Below, piece by piece: positions 36,038 to 44,200 of a stretch of DNA of 64,000 bases. The stretch is taken from assembly GCA_046154185.1 (NCBI GenBank), contig JBJXGE010000013.1, positions 1 to 64,000 of the forward strand, in the 5' to 3' direction. The DNA is from JBJXGE01 sp046154185 (lineage in GTDB: Bacteria > Planctomycetota > UBA8108 > UBA1146 > JAJFFE01). The number at the start of each line of letters is the position of its first letter. Position 1 is the first letter of the stretch. The notes beneath the pieces are model-generated. The model saw nothing but the letters and a program-made list of their open reading frames with translations, was not told the DNA's origin and ran no database searches. Made by a program: the position numbers and the translations under genes.

Positions 36038-36475
36038 GTGTCCGTCCTGAGTGCTTCGATCAATAAGTATCGAGCCCTCGTTGTGGACGACGACGCGAGC
36101 TGTCGCGACAGCATGGCAACACTGCTCTCTCTCGAGGGGTTTGCTACTCTGCCTGTGGGTGAAGCCGCAAGCGCGTGTCAGATCATCCGGGCGACGAAAC
36201 TTCTGCGAAACCGCAGCCCAATTCTCGCGACAAACTCGGGCGAAGACGTTCACTTCTTGATACTCGACAATAACCTGCCCGATTTCACCGGGCTCGACGT
36301 GTTGCGCACCATGCGAGACCTGCAGTTTTTCTTGCCGAGCATCGTTGTTACCGGCGAGTACTCGGCGGAACTCGAGCGGGCGGTCTTGGATTTGGGCGGT
36401 TTCGCGGTGGTGCCGAAGCCTGTGGAACCCGTGAGTTTCAGAGTCATAGTTAGAAACCTTGTGAGCCGCTTGTAA
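36038..36475 (+). CDS. single-domain response-regulator receiver protein
   Basis: 145 aa from GTG 36038, preceded by GAGGAG at a 7-nt spacing. A lone CheY-like receiver: 'RALVVDDDASCRDSMATLLSLEGF', phospho-acceptor Asp in 'VHFLILDNNLPDFTGLDVLRTMRD', Thr in 'IVVTGEYSAEL' and Lys in 'FAVVPKPVEPVSF'. There is no output domain, so it probably signals by protein contact. Between beta-3 and the N-terminal helix it carries a ~20-residue insertion ('KLLRNRSPILATNSGED'), longer than a minimal receiver. No histidine kinase is adjacent. It lies between the sigma-54 activator and groES. Confidence 0.9.
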   Translation: MSVLSASINKYRALVVDDDASCRDSMATLLSLEGFATLPVGEAASACQIIRATKLLRNRSPILATNSGEDVHFLILDNNLPDFTGLDVLRTMRDLQFFLPSIVVTGEYSAELERAVLDLGGFAVVPKPVEPVSFRVIVRNLVSRL

Positions 36476-36560
36476 CGCCGTGAGTTGGCGGCGTGAGCAA
36501 GCCGGTTCGCGATAAAACAAAGTAGTCGCGATTCAGAAGTGTCAACGGAAAGGACGCATC

Positions 36561-36860
36561 ATGGCGAAGTTCAATCTTCGTCCGCTCAACGACAAGATTG
36601 TGGTTAAACGCCTCGAGGCCGAAGAGAAAACTCGGGGCGGAATTGTGCTGCCGGATACCGCGAAGGAGAAGCCGAAGGAAGGCCGCGTGATTTCGCTCGG
36701 CGAGGGCAAACTCCTGAAGGATGGCGCGCGCGCAAAATTCCAAGTTAAGAAAAATGATCGGGTCCTCTTCACTTCCTACGCTGGTACGGAGATCAAAGTC
36801 TCGGGTGAGGAATACCTCATCATGAGCGAGGACGATGTTCTCGCGATTGTTGAAGATTAA
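36561..36860 (+). CDS. groES: co-chaperonin GroES
   Basis: 99 aa with a strong GGAAAGGA before ATG. The Hsp10 fold is complete: 'FNLRPLNDKIVVKRLEAEEKTRGGIVLPDTAKEKPKEGRVISLGEGK', mobile loop region, 'VKKNDRVLFTSYAGTEIKVSGEEYLIMSEDDVLAIVED'. It caps GroEL during folding cycles. 62 bp upstream of groEL. I looked for the CIRCE inverted repeat (TTAGCACTC/GAGTGCTAA) between 36476 and 36560 and did not find it, so HrcA control is not indicated. Confidence 0.98.
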   Translation: MAKFNLRPLNDKIVVKRLEAEEKTRGGIVLPDTAKEKPKEGRVISLGEGKLLKDGARAKFQVKKNDRVLFTSYAGTEIKVSGEEYLIMSEDDVLAIVED

Positions 36861-36922
36861 CTCTTCACACCGCGACGAAGTGATCGAGCAAGGTAACAAG
36901 GAAGAGAAAGGCAAGAAACGCG

Positions 36923-38548
36923 ATGGGTGCTAAGAACATTACTTTCGATCACGACGCGCGCGAGGCTGTGCGTCGTGGGGTGCGGAAACTGGCGCACGCC
37001 GTTCAGGTGACGCTCGGTCCCCGCGGCCGCAACGTGATCATTGAGAAGTCCTTTGGCGCGCCGACCGTCACGAAAGACGGCGTCACGGTCGCCAAAGAGA
37101 TTGAACTCGAGGATCGCGTCGAGAACATGGGCGCGCAAATGGTGAAGGAAGTGTCTTCGAAGACTTCTGACACCGCAGGCGATGGCACCACTACGGCAAC
37201 CGTGTTGGCGGCGGCGATTTTTGAAGAAGGGCTGCGAAACGTCACGGCGGGCGCGAATCCCGTGCTCCTTCAGCGCGGCATCCACGCGGCGGTCGGCGCA
37301 GTGATTCGCGAGCTCAAGAACATGTCCAAGAAGATCAAGGGCAAGGACGAAATCGCCCAGGTCGGAACCATTGCCGCGAACAATGACCATGAGATCGGCA
37401 AGATGATTGCCGAGGCTATGGAGCAAGTCGGCAAAGACGGCGTGATCACGGTCGAAGAAGGCAAGAGTCTCGAAACGACCGTCGACTGGGTTGAGGGAAT
37501 GCAAGTTGATAAAGGCTATCTCTCGCCGCATTTCATCACGAACGTCGACGAGATGTCGTGCGTGATCGAGGACGCGTACATCCTCGTGCACGAGAAGAAA
37601 ATCAGCTCGATCAAGGATCTGGTGCCGCTGCTCGAGAAAGTGGCGCAATCCGGAAAACCGATCTTGATCATCGCGGAAGATGTCGAAGGCGAAGCCCTGG
37701 CGACTCTGGTTGTCAACAAGCTGCGCGGCACGTTCTCGTGCTGTGCGATCAAAGCCCCCGGCTTTGGCGATCGTCGCAAGGCGATGCTTGAAGACATCGC
37801 GATCCTCACCGGCGGCCGCGCGATTTTTGAAGATCTGGGTCTCGATCTCAAGAACATCAGCGTGAGCGATTTGGGCCGCGCCAAGAAGGTCGTTGTCGAA
37901 AAAGAAAATACAACGGTCATTGAGGGCGCTGGCAAGTCGGCGGACATCCAAGCGCGCATCGGCCAGATTCGCAATGAGATGGAAAAAACCACGTCCGACT
38001 ACGACCGCGAAAAACTCCAGGAGCGCCTGGCGAAACTCGCGGGTGGCGTGGCGCAGATCAATGTTGGCGCCGCGACGGAAATCGAGATGAAGGAGAAGAA
38101 GGCTCGCGTTGAAGACGCGCTCCACGCGACTCGCGCTGCGGTAGAAGAGGGCATCGTGCCGGGTGGCGGCGTTGCGCTCATTCGCGCGAGCAAAGCGCTG
38201 GATACCGTCAAGCTTTCCGGCGACGAGGCGATCGGCCTGGAGATCGTGCGTCGCGCGCTGGAATCACCGATTCGCCAGATTGCGGAAAACGCCGGCATCG
38301 ACGGCGCCGTGGTTTGCGAACGAGTGAAGCAAGGCAAGAACTCCGAGGGCTTCAACGCGCTCACGGGCGAGTATGTCGACATGATTAAGGCGGGCATCAT
38401 CGACCCGACCAAAGTCACACGCACTGCGCTCGAGAACGCCGCATCCATCGGCGCGCTACTGCTCACGACCGAGGCCGTAATCAGCGAGCGTCCCGAGGAG
38501 AAGGAATCGAAAGCGGGCGCAGGCATGCCTTCCGGCGGCATGTACTAA
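36923..38548 (+). CDS. groEL: chaperonin GroEL
   Basis: 541 aa, full family length. Equatorial ATP site 'TLGPRGRNVIIEKSFGAPTVTKDGVTVAKEIEL' and 'TSDTAGDGTTTATVLAAAI', apical domain 'GYLSPHFITNVDEMSCVIEDAYILVHEKKISSIKDLVPLLE', and hinge 'PGGGVALIRA'. The C-terminus ends 'AGMPSGGMY' rather than in the GGM repeat tail of many GroELs. Cotranscribed with groES and followed by a clear terminator at 38574-38603. Several bacteria in this phylum carry multiple groEL copies; only one is in view. Confidence 0.98.
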   Translation: MGAKNITFDHDAREAVRRGVRKLAHAVQVTLGPRGRNVIIEKSFGAPTVTKDGVTVAKEIELEDRVENMGAQMVKEVSSKTSDTAGDGTTTATVLAAAIFEEGLRNVTAGANPVLLQRGIHAAVGAVIRELKNMSKKIKGKDEIAQVGTIAANNDHEIGKMIAEAMEQVGKDGVITVEEGKSLETTVDWVEGMQVDKGYLSPHFITNVDEMSCVIEDAYILVHEKKISSIKDLVPLLEKVAQSGKPILIIAEDVEGEALATLVVNKLRGTFSCCAIKAPGFGDRRKAMLEDIAILTGGRAIFEDLGLDLKNISVSDLGRAKKVVVEKENTTVIEGAGKSADIQARIGQIRNEMEKTTSDYDREKLQERLAKLAGGVAQINVGAATEIEMKEKKARVEDALHATRAAVEEGIVPGGGVALIRASKALDTVKLSGDEAIGLEIVRRALESPIRQIAENAGIDGAVVCERVKQGKNSEGFNALTGEYVDMIKAGIIDPTKVTRTALENAASIGALLLTTEAVISERPEEKESKAGAGMPSGGMY

Positions 38549-38573
38549 CCCTGACGGTTCATCCTCAACATGC

Positions 38574-38603
38574 AAATCCCCGGCGGTTCCAGCCGGGGAT
38601 TTT
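38574..38603 (+). terminator. Rho-independent terminator after groEL
   Basis: AAATCCCCGGC and GCCGGGGATTT form an 11-bp stem around a 7-nt loop, followed by a T. The AAAT/ATTTT edges provide a U-tract on both strands, so it may stop transcription from either side. Confidence 0.85.
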
Positions 38604-38871
38604 CCATCCAACCGGCTGCACCGCTTCGGCTGTCTGCCTGAGAGTCAGATTGTCGAGTCGGAATGGCGAGCCGTATTGGAAGGAGCAACACGGAAAGCGC
38701 GTAGCGCTTGATTTGAATCTAGTGAGAAAACTCGCGACATACTCGCGGCTCCAACGAACCGCGACAATAACAACAATTCCGACTCACGTTCTGTCGTAGC
38801 GTCCTGCTTCGGCAAACGTAACGCAGTTCCCGCCGCCGCTGCTTTCCACGAATACTTCCGCGCAGCTTCGA
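38604..38871. other. non-coding region after groESL
   Basis: Together with the terminator this makes a 323-bp convergent gap between groEL and the helicase. I see no gene, RNA or repeat in it. Confidence 0.4.
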
Positions 38872-40575
38872 TCAGAGTTGCTCGTCGTCCGACACGTGAG
38901 CGAACTCGCCAGAATCTCGCCGACCCGGGCCGTGGCCCCGATTCTCGTTCACACGCCCACGACCACCGCGCCGTCCCCGCCGCTTCCTGCGATCGCCATC
39001 GTCTCGCGCCGTCGCCGCCGGTTCCCTCTGAACCTGGCCGCGGTCGGAGTGGCGAGGTCGTTGAGCTTCGGCGCGCGGAGGCGCGCCCTCGCGCGTGGAG
39101 ATGGGGCCGTCAGCTTCGCGTTCGATCGTTCGTCGCGCGGGGGCCCGCCGACTGACTTCCTTTGGCGGCGCGACCGTGCGACTCGGCGCAGCAGGTTTCG
39201 AGGTTGCGCTGCGCCGCGTCGGCGAACGTGCGGGTGCGTCCACGCGCCGTCCAACTCCAGGCTCGCCACGGCCCGCACTCGGTGTCGCCGCGCTTCGCCC
39301 TCCAGGCGCGCCCTTCTTCGGAGGCGGCGATGTCACGCGACCGACTCCGCCACCGCCCTTTCCGCGACCTGCGCCCGTTCGCCGATGCCGTGAATCGCGA
39401 CCCAGCGTAATCGAAGCGCCGAGTGCGGTCGGCTCCGCTCGCCCATGATGCGCGCCGCGCTTCCATTCCATGCGCTTGATTTCAAGCTTCGGATCCGCCG
39501 CAATTGCCGACCAGCTCTTGCGATCTTTCGCCGTCACCAGCACGATCGCGATTCCATCTTCGCCCGCGCGGCCGGTCCGGCCGATGCGATGCACATAGGT
39601 GTCAACTTCATCTGGCACATCAAAATTGATGATACGCGTTACCTGCTCTATATCGAGCCCACGCGCCGCCACATCGGTTGCGACCAGCGCCTTGATCTCG
39701 CGCGCCTTGAATGCATCGAACACCTTGAAACGCTTCTCTTGTTCTTGATCCCCATGCAGCGAACCGACCGCGTATCCGAGGCCCCACAACGTTCGATCAA
39801 GCTCAACGACATCGCGTTTGCGATTGCAAAAAACAATGCAGGTGTCTTCCGGATAGCGATCTAGCAAATCGCGCAGAAACGCCTCTTTGTCGTGAATGCC
39901 CAATTCTACGTAGTGCTGCGAGATTTTCTTGACGGTCGCTGTGCCGCGTTGGGTCTCAACCGTCATTGGATCGTGCATGATCTCGCGCGTGAGCTGTTCG
40001 AGCCGCGGCGGGATTGTCGCTGAGAACAACATCATGTGGCGTTCGCTCGGCACGTGATGAATGATCGCCATGACTTCATCGATGAAACCCATGTCGAGCA
40101 TGCGATCGGCTTCGTCGAGCACGACACTGCGACACCATCCGAGCTTGAGATATTTCTCCTTGATCATGTCGAGCACGCGTCCTGGCGTACCGACAACCAA
40201 CTGCGCACCGGCCCGCAATTTCACCAACTGTCGACTTTGGTGCACGCCGCCGACGACCAGCGCCGTTCGCAACTCGATCCCCCGACCAACTGCATTCGCC
40301 ACTTCCTCGACTTGTTGCGCGAGCTCGCGCGTCGGACAGAGTACGAGCGCCTGAATTGAAACCCGTGTGCAGTCGATGTGACTAATGACCGGCGCGCAAA
40401 AAGCCAGCGTCTTCCCGGTGCCCGTCTCGGCCTTGCCGATCAGATCATGTCCGTCGAGCAAACGCGGGATCGCTAAGCGTTGAATCGGAGTCGGGTGCTC
40501 GTAGCCGAGGGCATGAATACTCGCCAATACTTCGGGCCGCAGCCCCAAATCGTCGAAACTCAATTCCTTCTTCAT
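38872..40575 (-). CDS. DEAD-box RNA helicase (RhlE/CsdA-like) with long basic tail
   Basis: 567 aa from ATG 40575, where homology begins ('LSFDDLGLRPEVLASIHALGYEHPTPIQ', Q motif); an ATG at 40647 is possible. Motif I 'AETGTGKT', Ia 'PTRELAQQ', Ib 'TPGRVLD', II 'VLDEADRMLDMGF', III 'FSATIP', IV 'IVFCNRKRD', V 'ATDVAARGLDI', VI 'YVHRIGRTGRAG'. From ~375 on the protein is a low-complexity Arg/Gly/Pro/Ser-rich tail ('GRRGGRGRVNENRGHGPGRR' near the end), typical for RNA-binding or condensate-forming DEAD helicases. ATP-dependent RNA duplex unwinding in ribosome assembly or mRNA decay is the likely role. Convergent with groEL. Confidence 0.94.
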   Translation of the reverse strand: MKKELSFDDLGLRPEVLASIHALGYEHPTPIQRLAIPRLLDGHDLIGKAETGTGKTLAFCAPVISHIDCTRVSIQALVLCPTRELAQQVEEVANAVGRGIELRTALVVGGVHQSRQLVKLRAGAQLVVGTPGRVLDMIKEKYLKLGWCRSVVLDEADRMLDMGFIDEVMAIIHHVPSERHMMLFSATIPPRLEQLTREIMHDPMTVETQRGTATVKKISQHYVELGIHDKEAFLRDLLDRYPEDTCIVFCNRKRDVVELDRTLWGLGYAVGSLHGDQEQEKRFKVFDAFKAREIKALVATDVAARGLDIEQVTRIINFDVPDEVDTYVHRIGRTGRAGEDGIAIVLVTAKDRKSWSAIAADPKLEIKRMEWKRGAHHGRAEPTALGASITLGRDSRHRRTGAGRGKGGGGVGRVTSPPPKKGAPGGRSAATPSAGRGEPGVGRRVDAPARSPTRRSATSKPAAPSRTVAPPKEVSRRAPARRTIEREADGPISTREGAPPRAEAQRPRHSDRGQVQREPAATARDDGDRRKRRGRRGGRGRVNENRGHGPGRRDSGEFAHVSDDEQL

Positions 40576-40647
40576 TTGCCTATCGTTCTGAATTTCTTCA
40601 CCAACCTTCGGTTTCGTTCGTGCGGCTTCGCGGGTGTGAGCTTTCAT

Positions 40648-40991
40648 TGTCGGACGTTTTGGCGCGCGGCGAATTATAGGCCATTCTGTTGGCGTGAGCA
40701 CCCCCAATGGGGCGTCGTGTGAGCCGCACCGCCACTCTTCCGCGCGGCGAACTACTTTCGCGCGCGTGGTTCGCGATAGCGCGCCGGCGTTCGATCTCGC
40801 GTCACACTTCGGCAACTGCTAGAATCCGCCGCTTGTTCCTCGGTGCGTCGTCCGGAAGTGCAAGCATCAACGACGCTTGCCACGCTGCGACCTTGCGCTC
40901 CGAGCTCACCCAGTCGAGCGTCGTCAGCGACGTCACCATCACATCCGTCGCGATCCAGAATCTTGTCGAGCGTGAGGTCGAGGAGAGTCAC
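40648..40991. other. divergent intergenic region, helicase / ugd
   Basis: Contains the promoters for the helicase (minus) and ugd (plus). The ugd frame is open upstream to 40707 but without homology; the GAGGAGAG at 40979-40986 fixes its start at 40992. No repeats or RNA genes seen. Confidence 0.4.
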
Positions 40992-42308
40992 ATGAGAATT
41001 GCGGTTGTCGGCACCGGCTACGTCGGTCTTGTTACGGGCACTTGCTTCGCCGACACCGGTCACCAAGTGAGTTGTGTCGACAAAGACCGAGCGAAAATCG
41101 ACGCTCTGCTCCGCGGCGAAGTGCCGATCTACGAGCCCGGCCTCGAGCATCTCATCCAGCGCAATGTGAGCGAAGGTCGGTTGGTGTTCACGACCGAACT
41201 CGCGCCCGCCGTGGGCGACGCCGAAATCGTTTTCATCGCTGTCGGCACACCACAGAGCCACGACGGCCAAGCCGATTTGACCGCCGTACGCGAAGTTGCC
41301 CGTCAAATCGGCCGCGCCGTGCGCGGCTTCGCCATTATCGTTAACAAATCGACCGTGCCAGTCGGAACCGCCAAGATCGTCACGGAAATCATCGCCGCCG
41401 AAACCTCCCACCCGTTCGAAGTTGTTTCGAACCCGGAGTTCCTCAAGGAGGGCGCCGCCATCGATGACTTCACGAAGCCTGATCGCGTCGTCGTCGGTAC
41501 CAGCAGCCAACGAGCTGCCGAGGTAATGCGGGAATTGTACGCTCCGTTTCTGCGCACCGGCAAACCGCTCTTAGTGATGGACACTGCCTCGGCGGAAATG
41601 ACGAAGTACGCGTCCAACGCCCTGCTCGCCACCCGCATCAGTTTCATGAACGAAATCGCGGGACTATGCACCGCGGTAGGCGCCGACGTGTCGCAGGTGC
41701 GTAGCGGAGTCGGCGCGGATTCGCGACTCGGCTACTCCTTTTTGTTCCCGGGGGTTGGCTACGGCGGTTCGTGCTTTCCGAAGGACGTGCGCGCGATCAG
41801 TGCGCTTGCCCGCGAGCACGACTTGGAACTTCGCATCATGGCCGCTGTCGATCAAGTGAACGAGCTGCAAAAAGAAGTGCTCGCGAACAAGGTGATCGCG
41901 CGTTTTGGTCGCGATTTGCGCGGCCACACATTTGGTATGTGGGGGCTTGCCTTCAAGCCGGAAACCGATGACATGCGCGAGGCGCCGAGCATTACGATCG
42001 CCGATGTGCTACTGAAGCACGGCGCCAAAGTGCGCGGCTACGATCCCGAAGCGCGTCGCGTCGCGTCGCAGGTTTTTGGCGGTCGCATTGAGATCGTCGA
42101 CAAGCCGTACGCCGCGCTCGACGGCGCTTCGGCGCTGCTACTCGTGACGGAGTGGAATGAGTTTCGTCGGCCCGACTTCGCGAAGATTCGATCCCTTCTC
42201 AAGACGCCGGTCGTTTTCGATGGCCGCAACATCTACACCGCGAAAACGCTCCTCGAGAGTGGCTTCGAGTACTTTGGCATCGGCGTGAGAGATTCGTCCT
42301 ATGAATGA
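40992..42308 (+). CDS. ugd: UDP-glucose 6-dehydrogenase
   Basis: 438 aa from ATG 40992. Oxidises UDP-glucose to UDP-glucuronate with two NAD+. Rossmann motif 'IAVVGTGYVGLVTGTCFADTGH', 'PIYEPGLEHLI', 'AVGTPQSHDG', 'VNKSTVPVGTA', 'SNPEFLKEGAAIDDFTKPDRVVVG', catalytic Cys in 'GVGYGGSCFPKDVRAI', and C-terminal 'WGLAFKPETDDMREAPSI' and 'WNEFRRPDF'. 8-bp overlap with the UDP-glucuronate decarboxylase gene; together they make UDP-xylose, probably for a capsule, exopolysaccharide or LPS. Confidence 0.97.
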   Translation: MRIAVVGTGYVGLVTGTCFADTGHQVSCVDKDRAKIDALLRGEVPIYEPGLEHLIQRNVSEGRLVFTTELAPAVGDAEIVFIAVGTPQSHDGQADLTAVREVARQIGRAVRGFAIIVNKSTVPVGTAKIVTEIIAAETSHPFEVVSNPEFLKEGAAIDDFTKPDRVVVGTSSQRAAEVMRELYAPFLRTGKPLLVMDTASAEMTKYASNALLATRISFMNEIAGLCTAVGADVSQVRSGVGADSRLGYSFLFPGVGYGGSCFPKDVRAISALAREHDLELRIMAAVDQVNELQKEVLANKVIARFGRDLRGHTFGMWGLAFKPETDDMREAPSITIADVLLKHGAKVRGYDPEARRVASQVFGGRIEIVDKPYAALDGASALLLVTEWNEFRRPDFAKIRSLLKTPVVFDGRNIYTAKTLLESGFEYFGIGVRDSSYE

Positions 42309-43260
42309 GAAGCATGTTCTGATCACTGGTGGCGCCGGATTCATCGGCTCGCACCTTTGCGACCTATTCCTGCGGCGCGGGTATCGCGTGACCGTCATGG
42401 ACAATTTGCTCACTGGCCGCATGAAGAACATCGAGCACCATTTCGGTAACTCCAAGTTCGCATTTGTTCATCACGACGTGACCGAGTACATGCACGTACC
42501 GGGGCGAGTCGACGCAATTCTTCACTTCGCGTCACCGGCGAGTCCGACCGACTACCTCGAATTCCCGATTCAGACGCTCAAGGTCGGTTCGCTCGGCACC
42601 CACAAGGCGCTTGGTTTGGCGCGCGAAAAGGGCGCACGATTTCTGCTCGCCTCGACCTCCGAGGTCTATGGCGATCCGCTCGTGCATCCGCAACCCGAGA
42701 CGTACTGGGGCAACGTCAATCCGATCGGGGTTCGCGGCGTCTACGACGAGGCCAAGCGTTTCGCCGAAGCCATGACTTTGGCTTACCACCGCACCCATGG
42801 GATTCAGACGCGCATTGTCCGCATCTTCAACACCTATGGACCGCGCATGCGCGTCAACGACGGCCGCGCCCTGCCGGCGTTCGTTTGTCAGGCGCTGCGT
42901 GGCGAGCCGATTACCGTTTTTGGCAATGGTTCGCAGACGCGCTCCTTTTGTTACGTCGATGATTTAGTTGAGGGGATTTATTTGTTGTTGAACTCCAACG
43001 AGACCGAACCGGTGAACATCGGCAACCCGACCGAGCTCAGCATCTTGGACTTCGCAAAGGAGATTCGCGACCTGTGCGCCGCACACTCTGAGATAGTTTT
43101 CAAAACTCTGCCGCAAGATGATCCCCGCGTGCGGCAGCCCGACATCACACGTGCGCGAACACGATTGGGTTGGGAGCCCAAAGTGGATAGACGCGAAGGT
43201 CTGCGGCGCACCGTAGAGTATTTCCGCTCCGTGGTCGGCGAGAAACCGGCTACGGCCTAA
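42301..43260 (+). CDS. uxs: UDP-glucuronate decarboxylase (UDP-xylose synthase)
   Basis: 319 aa, extended SDR. 'VLITGGAGFIGSHLCDLFLRRGYRV' binds NAD; 'HHDVTEYMHVPGRVDAILHFASPASPTDYLEFPIQTLKVGSLGTHKALGLA' is strongly UXS-like; 'LASTSEVYGDPLVHPQPETYWGNVNPIGVRGVYDEAKRFAEAM' gives the Ser/Thr-Tyr-Lys triad (YDEAK); 'RIFNTYGPRMRVNDGR', 'TRSFCYVDDLVEGIY'. Converts UDP-glucuronate to UDP-xylose and CO2. Starts 8 bp before the ugd stop, which supplies its substrate. 34 bp downstream is NAD kinase. Confidence 0.95.
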   Translation: MNEKHVLITGGAGFIGSHLCDLFLRRGYRVTVMDNLLTGRMKNIEHHFGNSKFAFVHHDVTEYMHVPGRVDAILHFASPASPTDYLEFPIQTLKVGSLGTHKALGLAREKGARFLLASTSEVYGDPLVHPQPETYWGNVNPIGVRGVYDEAKRFAEAMTLAYHRTHGIQTRIVRIFNTYGPRMRVNDGRALPAFVCQALRGEPITVFGNGSQTRSFCYVDDLVEGIYLLLNSNETEPVNIGNPTELSILDFAKEIRDLCAAHSEIVFKTLPQDDPRVRQPDITRARTRLGWEPKVDRREGLRRTVEYFRSVVGEKPATA

Positions 43261-43294
43261 CCGAGTCCCGCGCAAATCGGAACGGCGGTTCAGC

Positions 43295-44200
43295 ATGCCT
43301 CTCGACAGCATGCCCAGAGAAATCTTGATTCGCCCCGAGCGCGTGCTGCTATTGGCGAATCGTCATCACCCCCGCGTTTCGGCGATCGTTCAAGAGCTCG
43401 AACGCGAGCTCACGCAACACGGCATTCAATTGCGAGTCGTCGTCGAGCCGGAACTCAAACCGCTCGAGACGCGAGGGGCGCCCCTTGCGGATACTGACTT
43501 AGTGCTGGTGCTCGGTGGCGATGGATTCATGATGAGCATGATTCGCGCGCTGGGTTACACGTCGACGCCGTTTTATGGCGTGAACTATGGTCGCGTCGGA
43601 TTTCTCATGAACCCGCAACTGCCAGCGGCCGAGCTTGCGAGCGCACTGCGCACGCGACCCCTGCAGAGTGTCGGCTACAACGTGTTGGAAGCAGTGCTCA
43701 CGCTCGACAACGGCACGGTTTTGAATGAGCTCGCCTTCAACGATGTCGTGCTTGAGCGCGGCTCGGGACAAACGGTGCACTTAATGACCTATGTCGACGA
43801 CGTGCTGTTGAATCGCTATTCCGGCGACGGACTCATCGTGGCAACAGCGGGCGGCTCAACCGCCTATTCGCTAGCCGCCGGCGGTCCCGTCATTCATCAA
43901 TCTGTGGAGAGCATGCTGCTCACGCCGCTCTGTCCCCACCGCCCCGTGCAATTCCACTCGCTCCAGTTTTCGTTGGTGCTTTCGCTCGAAAGCAGAGTGC
44001 GAATTGTCACTGTGAATCGTCGCAAACGCCCCGTGCGTTGTGTGTGCGACGGGCGCGCGGTCGAGCGCGTGAGCGAGGCGAACATCCGCAACAGCGGATT
44101 GCGCGTCAACCTGCTACGTGCGCCAGGCCACAATTTCGTCGACACGTTGGTGCGCAAAGTCATCGGCATTTCACCGTCGTCGAACGAGAGCAGAACGTGA
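43295..44200 (+). CDS. nadK: NAD kinase
   Basis: 301 aa. Phosphorylates NAD to NADP. Motifs: 'DLVLVLGGDGFMMSMIRAL' (GGDG), 'PFYGVNYGRVGFLMN', 'NELAFNDVVLER' (NE/D motif), 'YSGDGLIVATAGGSTAYSLAAGGPV' (glycine-rich second motif) and 'LTPLCPHRP'. Length is typical (~290 aa). An alternative start is the ATG at 43310. It follows ugd-uxs by 34 bp and overlaps the sigma-54 activator that follows (GTGA), suggesting one transcript of four genes. The link between NADP supply and nucleotide-sugar synthesis is only contextual. Confidence 0.95.
   Translation: MPLDSMPREILIRPERVLLLANRHHPRVSAIVQELERELTQHGIQLRVVVEPELKPLETRGAPLADTDLVLVLGGDGFMMSMIRALGYTSTPFYGVNYGRVGFLMNPQLPAAELASALRTRPLQSVGYNVLEAVLTLDNGTVLNELAFNDVVLERGSGQTVHLMTYVDDVLLNRYSGDGLIVATAGGSTAYSLAAGGPVIHQSVESMLLTPLCPHRPVQFHSLQFSLVLSLESRVRIVTVNRRKRPVRCVCDGRAVERVSEANIRNSGLRVNLLRAPGHNFVDTLVRKVIGISPSSNESRT

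Noticed and set aside
35749..36066. 105-codon plus-strand frame before the receiver
   Set aside because: Overlaps the receiver start which has its own strong SD; low-complexity Arg/Ala composition.
36480..36500. Sigma-54 promoter-like GG...GC before groES
   Set aside because: Spacing between GG and GC is 8 instead of 10, so it does not fit the -24/-12 consensus.
36476..36560. CIRCE/HrcA operator upstream of groES
   Set aside because: No TTAGCACTC or GAGTGCTAA half-site seen; the sequence has no inverted repeat of that type.
36857..38125. Long minus-strand frame opposite groEL (422 codons)
   Set aside because: Mirror of a highly biased coding strand; no motif, and groEL is certain.
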